From Nitrospirota bacterium (lineage in GTDB: Bacteria > Nitrospirota > Thermodesulfovibrionia > Thermodesulfovibrionales > JdFR-86): a stretch of 6,346 nt of DNA. The position numbers and the translations under genes were made by a program. Position 1 is the stretch's first letter. Each line of letters begins with the position of its first letter. Below, piece by piece: positions 1-5,816 of the stretch. The notes under the pieces are model-generated. The model was not told the origin of the DNA. It made no database searches and was given only the letters and a program-made list of their open reading frames with translations. Location of the stretch: positions 1 to 6,346 of the forward strand of contig DAOUWH010000103.1 of assembly GCA_030667205.1 (NCBI GenBank), written 5' to 3'.

Positions 1-25
1 CTGAGAGGAGTTCCTTAAATTTGTT

Positions 26-1186
26 CTAAATCCTTTTCATTACTTCCCTGAGGACCTGGGAGACGGGCACCCCGTGCTTCTTCGCGGCCCTCTTGAGGTC
101 TTCGTACTCGGGGTTCGATTTGACGGCGCCCCCGATGTCCGCCTCCTTAACCCTGACGGGGCCGAATTTGGTATCGAGCTTCCTTGTGGTCCGCTCAAGC
201 ACGGTCCTGCCCGCCCTGTAGTACCTCACCCCAAGGGTAGTGGTCTCCCGGAGGATGATTTCCGAGAGCAACTGCCTTTTGTCCTCAGCACATATAACGC
301 TTAGCTTGACCGCAGGCCTGCCCTTTTTCATCATTATGTTGGTGATAAAGACGTCCAGCGCACCCTCTTTTAAAAGCCTCTCCATTACAGGCTCGTAGAG
401 CCGGGGGTCCATGTCGTCCATGTTGGTCTCGATCACTGCCACTTCCTCTTCAGGCGAGACCTGCTCGCCTATGAAGACTCTCAGGACGTTGGGACGGCCC
501 TTTATGTCCCGGCCTCCGGCGCCCGTGCCGATGCCGGAGAGCTTCATAAACGGCATGCTCCCGAAGCCGGAAGCAATATTTTTAATGATGACCGCCCCGG
601 TGGGTGTCGTAAGCTCGTAGGGATGGCCCGACGAGTAAACCGGCATTCCTTTTATGAGTTCGACCGTTGCCGGCGCAGGCACCGGAAGCTCGCCGTGCTC
701 GGTGCTTACCGTGCCCCAGCCCAGATTAACGGGCGATGCCACTACTTTTTTTATGCCAAGCTTCTCGAGGCATATAAGCGTGCCGAGTATGTCCACGACG
801 GCGTCCACGGCGCCAAGCTCATGCAGGTGGATGCCTGTATACGGTTTCCCGTGCACCCTGCCCTCGGCCCTGAAAAGATTTTCAAAGGCCTCAAGGCCCT
901 TTTCCTTTACATAAGCAGACAGCGAGGATCTGCGGATGATACCGCTTATATCCTTATATTTTCTTCCCGCCGTGGCGCGTTTTTGTGAAGACGCGACCTT
1001 AACGTCCACCTTAAGCGCCTTAAGCCCGGCGCGCCTGACCTCTTTTGAGGCCAGACTGTAGCCCTCGACAGGCACCTTCCTTAGCTCCCTTCTTAAATCA
1101 TCAAGTGTCACACCGGCATCCACGAGCGCGCCGAGGCACATATCGCCGCTTATGCCCGAGAAACAATCGAAATACGCCGTTTTCAT
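26..1186 (-). CDS. larC: Nickel-pincer cofactor biosynthesis protein LarC (nickel insertion enzyme), single continuous frame
   Basis: LarC is the CTP-dependent enzyme that inserts nickel into the pyridinium bis-thiocarboxylate precursor, forming the NPN pincer cofactor used by lactate racemase (LarA) and its relatives; it acts in the cytoplasm. Seen here, numbered from the chosen start: the N-terminal signature FDCFSGISGDM (residues 7-17), the His-rich HLHELGAVDA (120-129), NLGWGTVSTEHGELPVPAP (154-172), ETNMDDMDP (253-261) and TTTLGVR (315-321). The 386-residue length fits a full LarC covering both the LarC1 and LarC2 parts. In Lactobacillus plantarum these two parts are joined by a programmed frameshift; here they are one frame. 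I start at ATG 1186 because family members begin M-x-x-AYFDC. An in-frame ATG at 1192 would add Met-Cys, and neither start has a strong ribosome binding site. The gene is divergent from the genes to its right. No larA, larB or larE is visible. Confidence 0.93.
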   Translation of the reverse strand: MKTAYFDCFSGISGDMCLGALVDAGVTLDDLRRELRKVPVEGYSLASKEVRRAGLKALKVDVKVASSQKRATAGRKYKDISGIIRRSSLSAYVKEKGLEAFENLFRAEGRVHGKPYTGIHLHELGAVDAVVDILGTLICLEKLGIKKVVASPVNLGWGTVSTEHGELPVPAPATVELIKGMPVYSSGHPYELTTPTGAVIIKNIASGFGSMPFMKLSGIGTGAGGRDIKGRPNVLRVFIGEQVSPEEEVAVIETNMDDMDPRLYEPVMERLLKEGALDVFITNIMMKKGRPAVKLSVICAEDKRQLLSEIILRETTTLGVRYYRAGRTVLERTTRKLDTKFGPVRVKEADIGGAVKSNPEYEDLKRAAKKHGVPVSQVLREVMKRI

Positions 1187-1205
1187 GCACATATCTTAAC
1201 ATTAA

Positions 1206-1265
1206 AGGCAGCCGATGCGGAGACCCGCATGGAGGTGCCTGCCGGAGGGGGCCATGGCCCTTTTC
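1206..1265 (-). promoter_or_regulatory. Two stem-loops in the larC upstream region (candidate structured leader)
   Basis: Two inverted repeats lie 20-80 bases upstream of larC. The first pairs AGGCA (1206-1210) with TGCCT (1236-1240), and inside it ATGCGG (1215-1220) with CCGCAT (1225-1230) around the 4-base loop AGAC. The second is the perfect 12-base palindrome GGGCCATGGCCC (1249-1260). Allowing G-U pairs on the plus-strand copy, it extends to a 9-bp stem from 1244 to 1265. A TAAAAT hexamer on the minus strand (complement of 1270-1275) could be a larC -10 element that would place both hairpins in the larC 5' leader, but its -35 region is poor. On the plus strand the palindrome is followed by TTTT, so it could also act as a rightward terminator or a DNA operator. 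I do not recognise a known riboswitch class; the region seems too short for the Ni/Co-sensing class. Confidence 0.35.
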
Positions 1266-1276
1266 ACGGATTTTAT

Positions 1277-1306
1277 TTGACTTTGATATTGTGCGTGGGT
1301 TATTTT
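1277..1306 (+). promoter_or_regulatory. Possible sigma-70-type promoter for the rightward cluster
   Basis: TTGACT (1277-1282) matches the -35 consensus at five of six positions. TATTTT (1301-1306) matches the -10 consensus at four of six, with an 18-base spacer. Transcription would begin near 1312-1313, at the ATG of the small membrane gene, which has no Shine-Dalgarno sequence. If correct, that mRNA would be leaderless. The prediction rests only on consensus match and position. Confidence 0.35.
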
Positions 1307-1311
1307 TCCCC

Positions 1312-1578
1312 ATGGAACCTTTAGCCCCCGACGCGAAACTGGCACTCGTTACGGGATTGTTTGCCCTGTCATTCATGCTCAACGTGCCCTTTGGTTTTCT
1401 GAGGTCGAAATTCCGGAAGCTCACCTTTATGTGGTTCGTCTGCATACACGCCGCCATACCAGTAATCGCTCTGGGGAGATATTTTCTGACAGACCTGGGT
1501 CTGGATTACAGGTATATCCCGGTATTCATCGCAGCCGCCCTGCTGGGCCAGGTCTGGGGCGGCAAGCTGGAGTTTTAA
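1312..1578 (+). CDS. Small three-helix membrane protein of unknown function
   Basis: The product is an 88-residue, mostly hydrophobic protein with three likely membrane helices at about residues 9-28, 38-59 and 67-83. Basic residues cluster in the loop after helix 1 (RSKFRK, 31-36). Recognisable marks are NVPFG (24-28), a tryptophan and histidine in helix 2 (W41, H46), IPVI (49-52) and LGQVWGG near the C-terminus. This NVPFG...WF...H...GQ...GG pattern resembles a widespread family of small uncharacterised bacterial membrane proteins as I remember it; I know of no assigned function. I chose ATG 1312. An in-frame GTG at 1291 would add seven residues but falls between the proposed -35 and -10 elements. 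No ribosome binding site is visible for either. The next gene begins 5 bases after this stop, so the two are probably co-transcribed and translationally coupled. The larger upstream frame overlaps larC antisense and is not coding. Confidence 0.72.
   Translation: MEPLAPDAKLALVTGLFALSFMLNVPFGFLRSKFRKLTFMWFVCIHAAIPVIALGRYFLTDLGLDYRYIPVFIAAALLGQVWGGKLEF
1568..1572 (+). promoter_or_regulatory. Shine-Dalgarno TGGAG deciding a TTG start
   Basis: TGGAG lies inside the last codons of the small membrane gene, 11 bases before TTG 1584. It is the only credible ribosome binding site near the place where homology to dehydrogenases begins, so it supports TTG as the start of the first dehydrogenase. Confidence 0.5.
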
Positions 1579-1583
1579 ACGCA

Positions 1584-2600
1584 TTGCTCCAGAGCCTGCT
1601 GGCCGCGCCGGGTAAAATCGCCATTGCCAGGACAGATACCCCGGAACCCCGTAAGGGGGAACTGCTGGTAAAGGTCCGCGCGGCGCTCACCTGCGGAACC
1701 GACCTCAAGGCATATCTCAGGGGCCACCCCGCCATACCCGTGCCGGGACCCTTCGGGCACGAGTTCTCGGGCACCGTGGCCGCCAGGGGCGCCGGCGTAA
1801 AGGGCTTTGCCGAGGGCGACGACATCATGGCCGTGCACAGCGCCCCGTGCCTGCGCTGCGGCTATTGCAAAAGGGGCCTCCATAACCTCTGCGAAAACAT
1901 CATGGAGAGCAAGGTGCTTGGCGCGTTCGCCGAATATATCGTGCTCCCACCGCACGTCGTAAAGCAGAACGTCTATCATAAACCTCCGAGCCTGGGGTTC
2001 GAGGAGGCCGCCCTGCTTGAGCCCCTGTCCTGCGTGGTGCACGGCATGAAGCCCCTGGACATCAGGAAAGGCGATAGCGCACTCGTAATCGGCTCCGGCC
2101 CCATCGGACTTTTGCATACGATGCTCCTTAAGGACAAAGGGGCCATGGTCGCGGTCTCCGACCCGCACCGGGGCAGGCTCAGGGTTGCCCGTGACGTGGG
2201 CGCCGATATCACCGCAGGGCCGGATAGCATCCTGAGGGCTGTTAAAAAACTTACCGGCGGGGCGGGCTTTTACTACGTATTCGAATGCACCGGAAGGCCC
2301 GAGGTCTGGGAGCAGGGGGCAAGCTACTTAAGGCGCGGCGGCACGCTTGTGCTGTTCGGAGGCTGCCCCTGGGGCACCACCGTGACGTACGACACCTACC
2401 GCCTCCACTACGACGAGCTTACTTTGAAGGGAGTCTTCCACTTTACGCCCTCTGATGTGAAGACCGCTTATGAAATATTAAAGCGCCGGAGATTGCCCAC
2501 GGGGAAACTCATCTCTGGCTCTTATCCGCTTGGCAAGATAAGGACTGCATTCAAGCGCCTCGAAAAAGGCAGGGGCATCAAGTATGCGATCATACCCTGA
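1584..2600 (+). CDS. Zinc-dependent medium-chain alcohol/polyol dehydrogenase (Tdh/sorbitol dehydrogenase-like), first of a tandem pair
   Basis: This should be a cytoplasmic NAD(P)-dependent oxidoreductase acting on an alcohol or polyol; the substrate cannot be named. With TTG 1584 as start it has 338 residues, normal for the family. The GroES-like catalytic domain carries the probable catalytic zinc ligands C37 (in CGTD) and H59-E60 (GHE), plus E146 in LEPL. The structural zinc lobe is complete: C89, C92, C95 and C103 in C-x2-C-x2-C-x7-C spacing. The Rossmann fold follows with GSGPIG (170-175), and D193 after the second strand suggests NAD rather than NADP. The frame stays open upstream to an ATG at 1431, but that part overlaps the membrane gene and does not look like a dehydrogenase. 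No ATG or GTG fits the expected N-terminus, hence TTG. The stop is followed after 17 bases by a paralogous gene. Confidence 0.88.
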   Translation: MLQSLLAAPGKIAIARTDTPEPRKGELLVKVRAALTCGTDLKAYLRGHPAIPVPGPFGHEFSGTVAARGAGVKGFAEGDDIMAVHSAPCLRCGYCKRGLHNLCENIMESKVLGAFAEYIVLPPHVVKQNVYHKPPSLGFEEAALLEPLSCVVHGMKPLDIRKGDSALVIGSGPIGLLHTMLLKDKGAMVAVSDPHRGRLRVARDVGADITAGPDSILRAVKKLTGGAGFYYVFECTGRPEVWEQGASYLRRGGTLVLFGGCPWGTTVTYDTYRLHYDELTLKGVFHFTPSDVKTAYEILKRRRLPTGKLISGSYPLGKIRTAFKRLEKGRGIKYAIIP

Positions 2601-2604
2601 GGTG
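2599..2604 (+). promoter_or_regulatory. Shine-Dalgarno GAGGTG for the GTG start of the second dehydrogenase
   Basis: GAGGTG overlaps the stop codon of the upstream dehydrogenase and lies 13 bases before GTG 2618. The spacing is long but usable. It ties translation of the second dehydrogenase to the first. Confidence 0.45.
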
Positions 2605-2617
2605 GCAATATAACCAC

Positions 2618-3640
2618 GTGAAAGTCGCCAGGCTATACGGTTTCAACGATATCCGCATCGAGGAGATGTCCGAGCCCGATGTGGGCCCTGACGAAGCGCT
2701 CATTAAGACAAGGGCCTCGGGAATCTGCTCCGGGGACGTAATGCCCTGGTACATAGAGAAGAAGGCCCCACTTGTGCTCGGCCACGAGCCCGCCGGCGAG
2801 ATTTTTAAGGCCGGAGCGAACGTAAAAAGATTTAAAGAAGGCGATAAGGTCTTCGTCCACCACCATGCCCCGTGCATGCGCTGCAGGCACTGCGACAGGG
2901 GCAATTTCGTCCAGTGCCAGACCTGGAAGCAGAGCAAGATTATTCCCGGCGGGATATCCGAATATATCCTCGTGCCCAGGGTCAACCTCGAAAACGACAC
3001 CCTTTTCCTGTCTGACGACATAACCTGCGAGGAAGGCACGCTGATCGAGCCCCTGGCCTGCGTGCTGAAGGGGCTTAAGAGGGCCGCGTTCAAGAAGGGC
3101 TCCACCGCCCTTGTAATCGGCCTCGGCACGATGGGCATGCTCCATGTGCTGGCCTTAAAACACCTCGGGGCCGAGATGGTCATAGGCTCCGACGTCGTCC
3201 CGTACAGGCTTGATATGGCAAAGGCCTTCGGCGTTGACGGCACCATAGATGCCTCAACAACAGACAGCGCGGATGCCCTTTCAGGGCTGACCTCGGGCAG
3301 GATGGCCGACCTGGTGGTGGTTGGCCCGGGGAGCGTGGAGGCCATGAGCACAGGCATATCGTGCGCCGCCCCGGGGGGCACGGTCCTTATGTTCACCCCG
3401 CTCAGGCCGGGAGAGACTTTTTCAATCGAGCCCAACAAAATGTATTTTACGGACATCAATCTCATAACAAGCTACTCCTGCGGCCCGCCCGACACGAGCG
3501 AGGCCCTCGCCCTCATAGAGGCCGGCGAAGTAAAGGTCTCGGAGCTTATCACGCACCGCTTTCCGATAGAGCAGGCCGCGGAGGCCTACAGGCTCACCGC
3601 CGAGGCCCGCGACTCGCTTAAGTGCGTTGTTGTCTTCTGA
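2618..3640 (+). CDS. Zinc-dependent medium-chain dehydrogenase (Tdh-like, COG1063 type), second of the tandem pair
   Basis: This is a 340-residue paralog of the preceding gene with the full zinc-dehydrogenase layout. Probable catalytic zinc ligands are C37 (CSGD), H56-E57 (GHE) and E144 (IEPL). The structural zinc cysteines C86, C89, C92 and C100 have the same C-x2-C-x2-C-x7-C spacing as in its neighbour. The cofactor loop is GLGTMG (168-173), and D192 suggests NAD. The C-terminal part has TSYSCGPPDT (284-293) and ITHRFP (311-316), typical of the Tdh-related group. The start is GTG at 2618, which gives the usual MKVARLYG opening with a ribosome binding site over the previous stop. Because all metal and cofactor residues are kept in both copies, both are probably active, perhaps on different substrates or as a hetero-oligomer (inference). 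The substrate is unknown; threonine or polyol oxidation are possibilities, not conclusions. Confidence 0.9.
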   Translation: MKVARLYGFNDIRIEEMSEPDVGPDEALIKTRASGICSGDVMPWYIEKKAPLVLGHEPAGEIFKAGANVKRFKEGDKVFVHHHAPCMRCRHCDRGNFVQCQTWKQSKIIPGGISEYILVPRVNLENDTLFLSDDITCEEGTLIEPLACVLKGLKRAAFKKGSTALVIGLGTMGMLHVLALKHLGAEMVIGSDVVPYRLDMAKAFGVDGTIDASTTDSADALSGLTSGRMADLVVVGPGSVEAMSTGISCAAPGGTVLMFTPLRPGETFSIEPNKMYFTDINLITSYSCGPPDTSEALALIEAGEVKVSELITHRFPIEQAAEAYRLTAEARDSLKCVVVF

Positions 3641-3681
3641 GCCGAATTTAAAATCGGATTCCTTTTAATGTAAACTACCCC

Positions 3682-4158
3682 ATGGCCAGGAAGAAGGCTG
3701 CTTCATGCGACTGGGCGCCCGCCCGGAAGAAAGGGAAGCCGACCCAGAGAAAGGGGCCGGCAGCCCCCCCGCGCACACGGCTGATGCGTCACAGTGCTGA
3801 CCACTCGTGGACAGGGGTCAAGACCGAACGATACAAGCTCGACGACGGCACGTGGGCCGACGTAATCAGAAGAACGCTTGTTGGAGACAGGGGCGAAGGG
3901 GTAAAATTTCACTTGAGGTACTTCGAGATAGCCCCCGGCGGCCACACCACGCTTGAGCGCCACCGCCACGAACACGTGGTGGTGGGAGTAAGGGGAAGGG
4001 GAAAGTGCAAGGTAAGGAGGAACTCCTATGAGATAGAGGTCATGGACACCCTCTACATCCCCCCCGACGCGCCCCACCAATTGAAAAACCCCTATCAGGA
4101 GCCCTTTGGCTTTTTCTGTGTCGTGGACGCAAAAAGGGACCGGCCAAGGCCTGTTTAA
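3682..4158 (+). CDS. Cupin domain protein with a basic N-terminal tail
   Basis: The product is 158 residues, with one small beta-barrel cupin (cupin_2 type) from about residue 45 to 150. Motif 1 is GGHTTLERHRHEHVVVGVRG (86-105), with the candidate metal ligands H94, H96 and H98 plus E97. Motif 2 is DTLYIPPDAPHQLKN (122-136), supplying H132. The preceding FHLRYFEIAPGG and the following EPFGFFCVVDAKRD match a common stand-alone cupin family of unknown substrate; members may be isomerases, dioxygenases or sugar binders. Residues 1-34 are rich in Lys, Arg and Pro and are unlike the core. M35 (ATG 3784) could be the true start, but no ribosome binding site is seen at either ATG. The gene lies 41 bases after the dehydrogenase pair on the same strand, so a shared pathway is plausible but unproven. 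Confidence 0.85.
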   Translation: MARKKAASCDWAPARKKGKPTQRKGPAAPPRTRLMRHSADHSWTGVKTERYKLDDGTWADVIRRTLVGDRGEGVKFHLRYFEIAPGGHTTLERHRHEHVVVGVRGRGKCKVRRNSYEIEVMDTLYIPPDAPHQLKNPYQEPFGFFCVVDAKRDRPRPV

Positions 4159-4262
4159 CAGGGGCTTCACCATTTCTTCAAAATTTATATGCTATATTTA
4201 AAGATTGCGGCATGCCGCTTGTTGGTTGGCTATTAAAAATATTATAATATCAGGAGTTTTAT
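4159..4262 (+). promoter_or_regulatory. AT-rich intergenic region with likely promoter elements, a 12-base palindrome and the resB ribosome binding site
   Basis: This 104-base gap is far more AT-rich than its surroundings. It contains the perfect palindrome GCGGCATGCCGC (4207-4218), a possible operator, and a consensus TATAAT (4243-4248) with only weak -35 candidates (TTGTTG 4219-4224, spacer 18). A start from that -10 would fall near 4255, inside the ribosome binding site CAGGAG (4251-4256). An upstream -10 such as TATATT (4193-4198) may therefore be the real one. CAGGAG lies 6 bases before ATG 4263 and is a good Shine-Dalgarno. The gap probably separates the cytochrome maturation operon from the dehydrogenase/cupin cluster. 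Confidence 0.4.
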
Positions 4263-5816
4263 ATGGCTAAAGATAAAAACAATACCATAGTAGACAGGGC
4301 GTGGGACTTCATGGCCTCAATAAAGCTGGCCATCATCCTGTTTGCCCTTATTTCCCTCACATCCATAGTCGGCACCATACTTGAGCAGAACGCCGCTCCA
4401 TCGAAGAACATCCAGGTGCTGGGCTCGCTCTTTGGCGAGAGCCTCGCCCCGACACTTTATGTCGCGTTCGAGAAGCTGGGCTTTATGGACATGTACCGCT
4501 CGTGGTGGTTCCTGATGCTGCTTATGCTCATTGCCGCAAACCTGCTCATATGCTCGCTCGACAGGCTCCCCAGAACATGGAGGCTCGTTAAAGACCCCAT
4601 GAAGCCCCTCAGCAAGGAGCACATGGCGGCAATCCCGCTGAAAAGGGAATTTACCATCAAGGGCAAGCCCGGCGCGGCAAAAGACGCCGTCATGAAGGCC
4701 GTGAAAAAGACCGGCGTCAAGGTCATGGAATCCAGCGAGGGCGGGGACATCCAGTTATATGGAGAGCGTAGACGCCTCAGCAGGCTCGGCGTCTATGTGA
4801 CCCACCTCAGCGTAATCGTCATGCTTGTCGGTTCGGTCATCGGAATATTCTTCGGGTTCAAAGGGAACGTGAACATCCCCGAAGGCGCTACATACACTGT
4901 GGCCTTCGCAAGGACAGGGATGCTCACGCCGGCCCAGGACAATGAGCAGAATATGATCATCAGGGCGGTCGAGAACGCGCGCGGAGACGTGGCTGTTGCC
5001 GCAAACAGCCTCGGCGTCGAAGAGGACCACCTGAGGGCAAGGATGCGGAGGCTGGGAGTTATCCCGCTGGAATTCGGCTTGAGGCTCGACAACTTCGACG
5101 TGGACTTCTACGGGATGTCCGACATGGCCAAGGAGTACTCAAGCGTCCTTACAGTCGTTGACGGCGGAAGGGAAATCATCAAGAAAAGGATTGAGGTCAA
5201 CGACCCCCTCAAGTACAAGGGCATAACATTCTACCAGTCGAGCTACGGCCTTATGCCGCCCGGAGATTACCGTTACATTCTCAGGGCGACCTCACGAAAC
5301 GGGGCTACAGAGACGATGACCGTCAGAAAGGGCGAGACGTTCACCATCCCGGGCACCTCGGTCGAGGCCTCGGTAGCTGAGTTCAACGCCTCGCTTGCCT
5401 TCGACCCCTCCGGGAGGCCCTTCACATACGCGCAGTTTATGAACAACCCCGCCGTCAGGCTCGAGATAAAGACGGGCCAGGAAAGCTACTTGAAGTGGAT
5501 AATGAAGCGCAACTCCAACACCTGGCGGCTTACAAGCGGTGACGTTATCGAGTTACGGGACGTCATCGGCGCGCAGTACACCGGGCTGCAGGTCAGGAGG
5601 GACCCCGGCGTCTGGATGGTCTACCTCGGCTGCGCGCTTATGTCCCTGGGGCTTTATATCGCTTTCTTCATGAACCACCGCAAGGTCTGGGTAATGCTCT
5701 CCCCGGCAAAAGGCGGCACAGATATAACCGTGGCCGCCTCCGCCAACAAGAACAGGGAGGCGCTTGAGAGGAAAATCGACAGGATGGTATCCCTTCTCAG
5801 GGAAGGAGAAAAATAA
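4263..5816 (+). CDS. resB: Cytochrome c biogenesis protein ResB (Ccs1), with an unusual helix-turn-helix-like insertion
   Basis: ResB pairs with CcsA/ResC to form the System II cytochrome c synthase, which moves heme across the inner membrane and attaches it to apocytochromes. The protein has 517 residues. Membrane helix 1 is at about 19-39 within SIKLAIILFALISLTSIVGT, helix 2 at about 81-99 leading into CSLDRLPRTW (97-106), helix 3 at about 176-198 with H181 at its outer end (the position of the essential heme-ligand His in the family), and helix 4 at about 449-470. The large domain between helices 3 and 4 should be periplasmic and has the family marks NVNIPEG (202-208), LRLDNFDVDFY (273-283) and EVNDPLKYKGITFYQSSYG (311-329). 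Between these, residues about 215-268 form an extra stretch resembling a Fis-type helix-turn-helix, listed separately. ATG 4263 has a good ribosome binding site. The stop overlaps the ccsA start. Confidence 0.95.
   Translation: MAKDKNNTIVDRAWDFMASIKLAIILFALISLTSIVGTILEQNAAPSKNIQVLGSLFGESLAPTLYVAFEKLGFMDMYRSWWFLMLLMLIAANLLICSLDRLPRTWRLVKDPMKPLSKEHMAAIPLKREFTIKGKPGAAKDAVMKAVKKTGVKVMESSEGGDIQLYGERRRLSRLGVYVTHLSVIVMLVGSVIGIFFGFKGNVNIPEGATYTVAFARTGMLTPAQDNEQNMIIRAVENARGDVAVAANSLGVEEDHLRARMRRLGVIPLEFGLRLDNFDVDFYGMSDMAKEYSSVLTVVDGGREIIKKRIEVNDPLKYKGITFYQSSYGLMPPGDYRYILRATSRNGATETMTVRKGETFTIPGTSVEASVAEFNASLAFDPSGRPFTYAQFMNNPAVRLEIKTGQESYLKWIMKRNSNTWRLTSGDVIELRDVIGAQYTGLQVRRDPGVWMVYLGCALMSLGLYIAFFMNHRKVWVMLSPAKGGTDITVAASANKNREALERKIDRMVSLLREGEK
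4950..5060 (+). other. Fis/NtrC-type helix-turn-helix-like segment inside the periplasmic domain of ResB
   Basis: ResB residues 230-266 fit the HTH_8 pattern of Fis and NtrC C-termini: A235, then G241-D242 (the usual GN/GH turn), A246-A247, L250-G251-V252, L257, R260-M261, and L264-G265. The order and spacing A-x5-GD-x3-AA-x2-LGV-x4-L-x2-RM-x2-LG match the family closely. It is in frame and continuous with ResB sequence on both sides, so it is not an assembly or frameshift artefact. Helix topology places it outside the cytoplasm, where DNA binding is not expected. It may be a reused fold for protein contact. Confidence 0.6.

Noticed and set aside
74..988. Several plus-strand open frames of 69-121 codons across the larC region.
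   Set aside because: They are antisense shadows of larC, with no recognisable domains and low-complexity composition. larC itself has clear family motifs throughout.
1193..1311. Possible tRNA or known riboswitch in the stem-loop-rich divergent region.
   Set aside because: There is no cloverleaf with a T-loop (GTTCRA) and no consensus of a riboswitch class that I can recognise. It is kept only as an unclassified structured region.
1575..2230. Minus-strand open frames of 84-197 codons opposite the first dehydrogenase.
   Set aside because: They are shadow frames caused by high GC content. The plus-strand product has all its zinc and NAD motifs in order.
2590..3465. Long minus-strand open frame of 291 codons opposite the second dehydrogenase.
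   Set aside because: Despite its length it shows no domain and is rich in Ser, Pro and Thr, as expected for the reverse of a GC-rich gene. The plus-strand gene is unambiguous.
3642..3665. CCGA...TCGG hairpin followed by ATTCCTTTT after the second dehydrogenase, possible terminator.
   Set aside because: The stem has only 4 bp with an A-A mismatch above it and the T-run is interrupted. It is too weak to call, and the cupin gene follows closely on the same strand.
4142..4168. Inverted repeat CCTGTT/AACAGG (4150-4162) over the cupin stop codon, possible terminator.
   Set aside because: The arms are perfect but separated by one base, so the usable stem is short, and no T-run follows. The sequence after it is CACCATTTCTTC.
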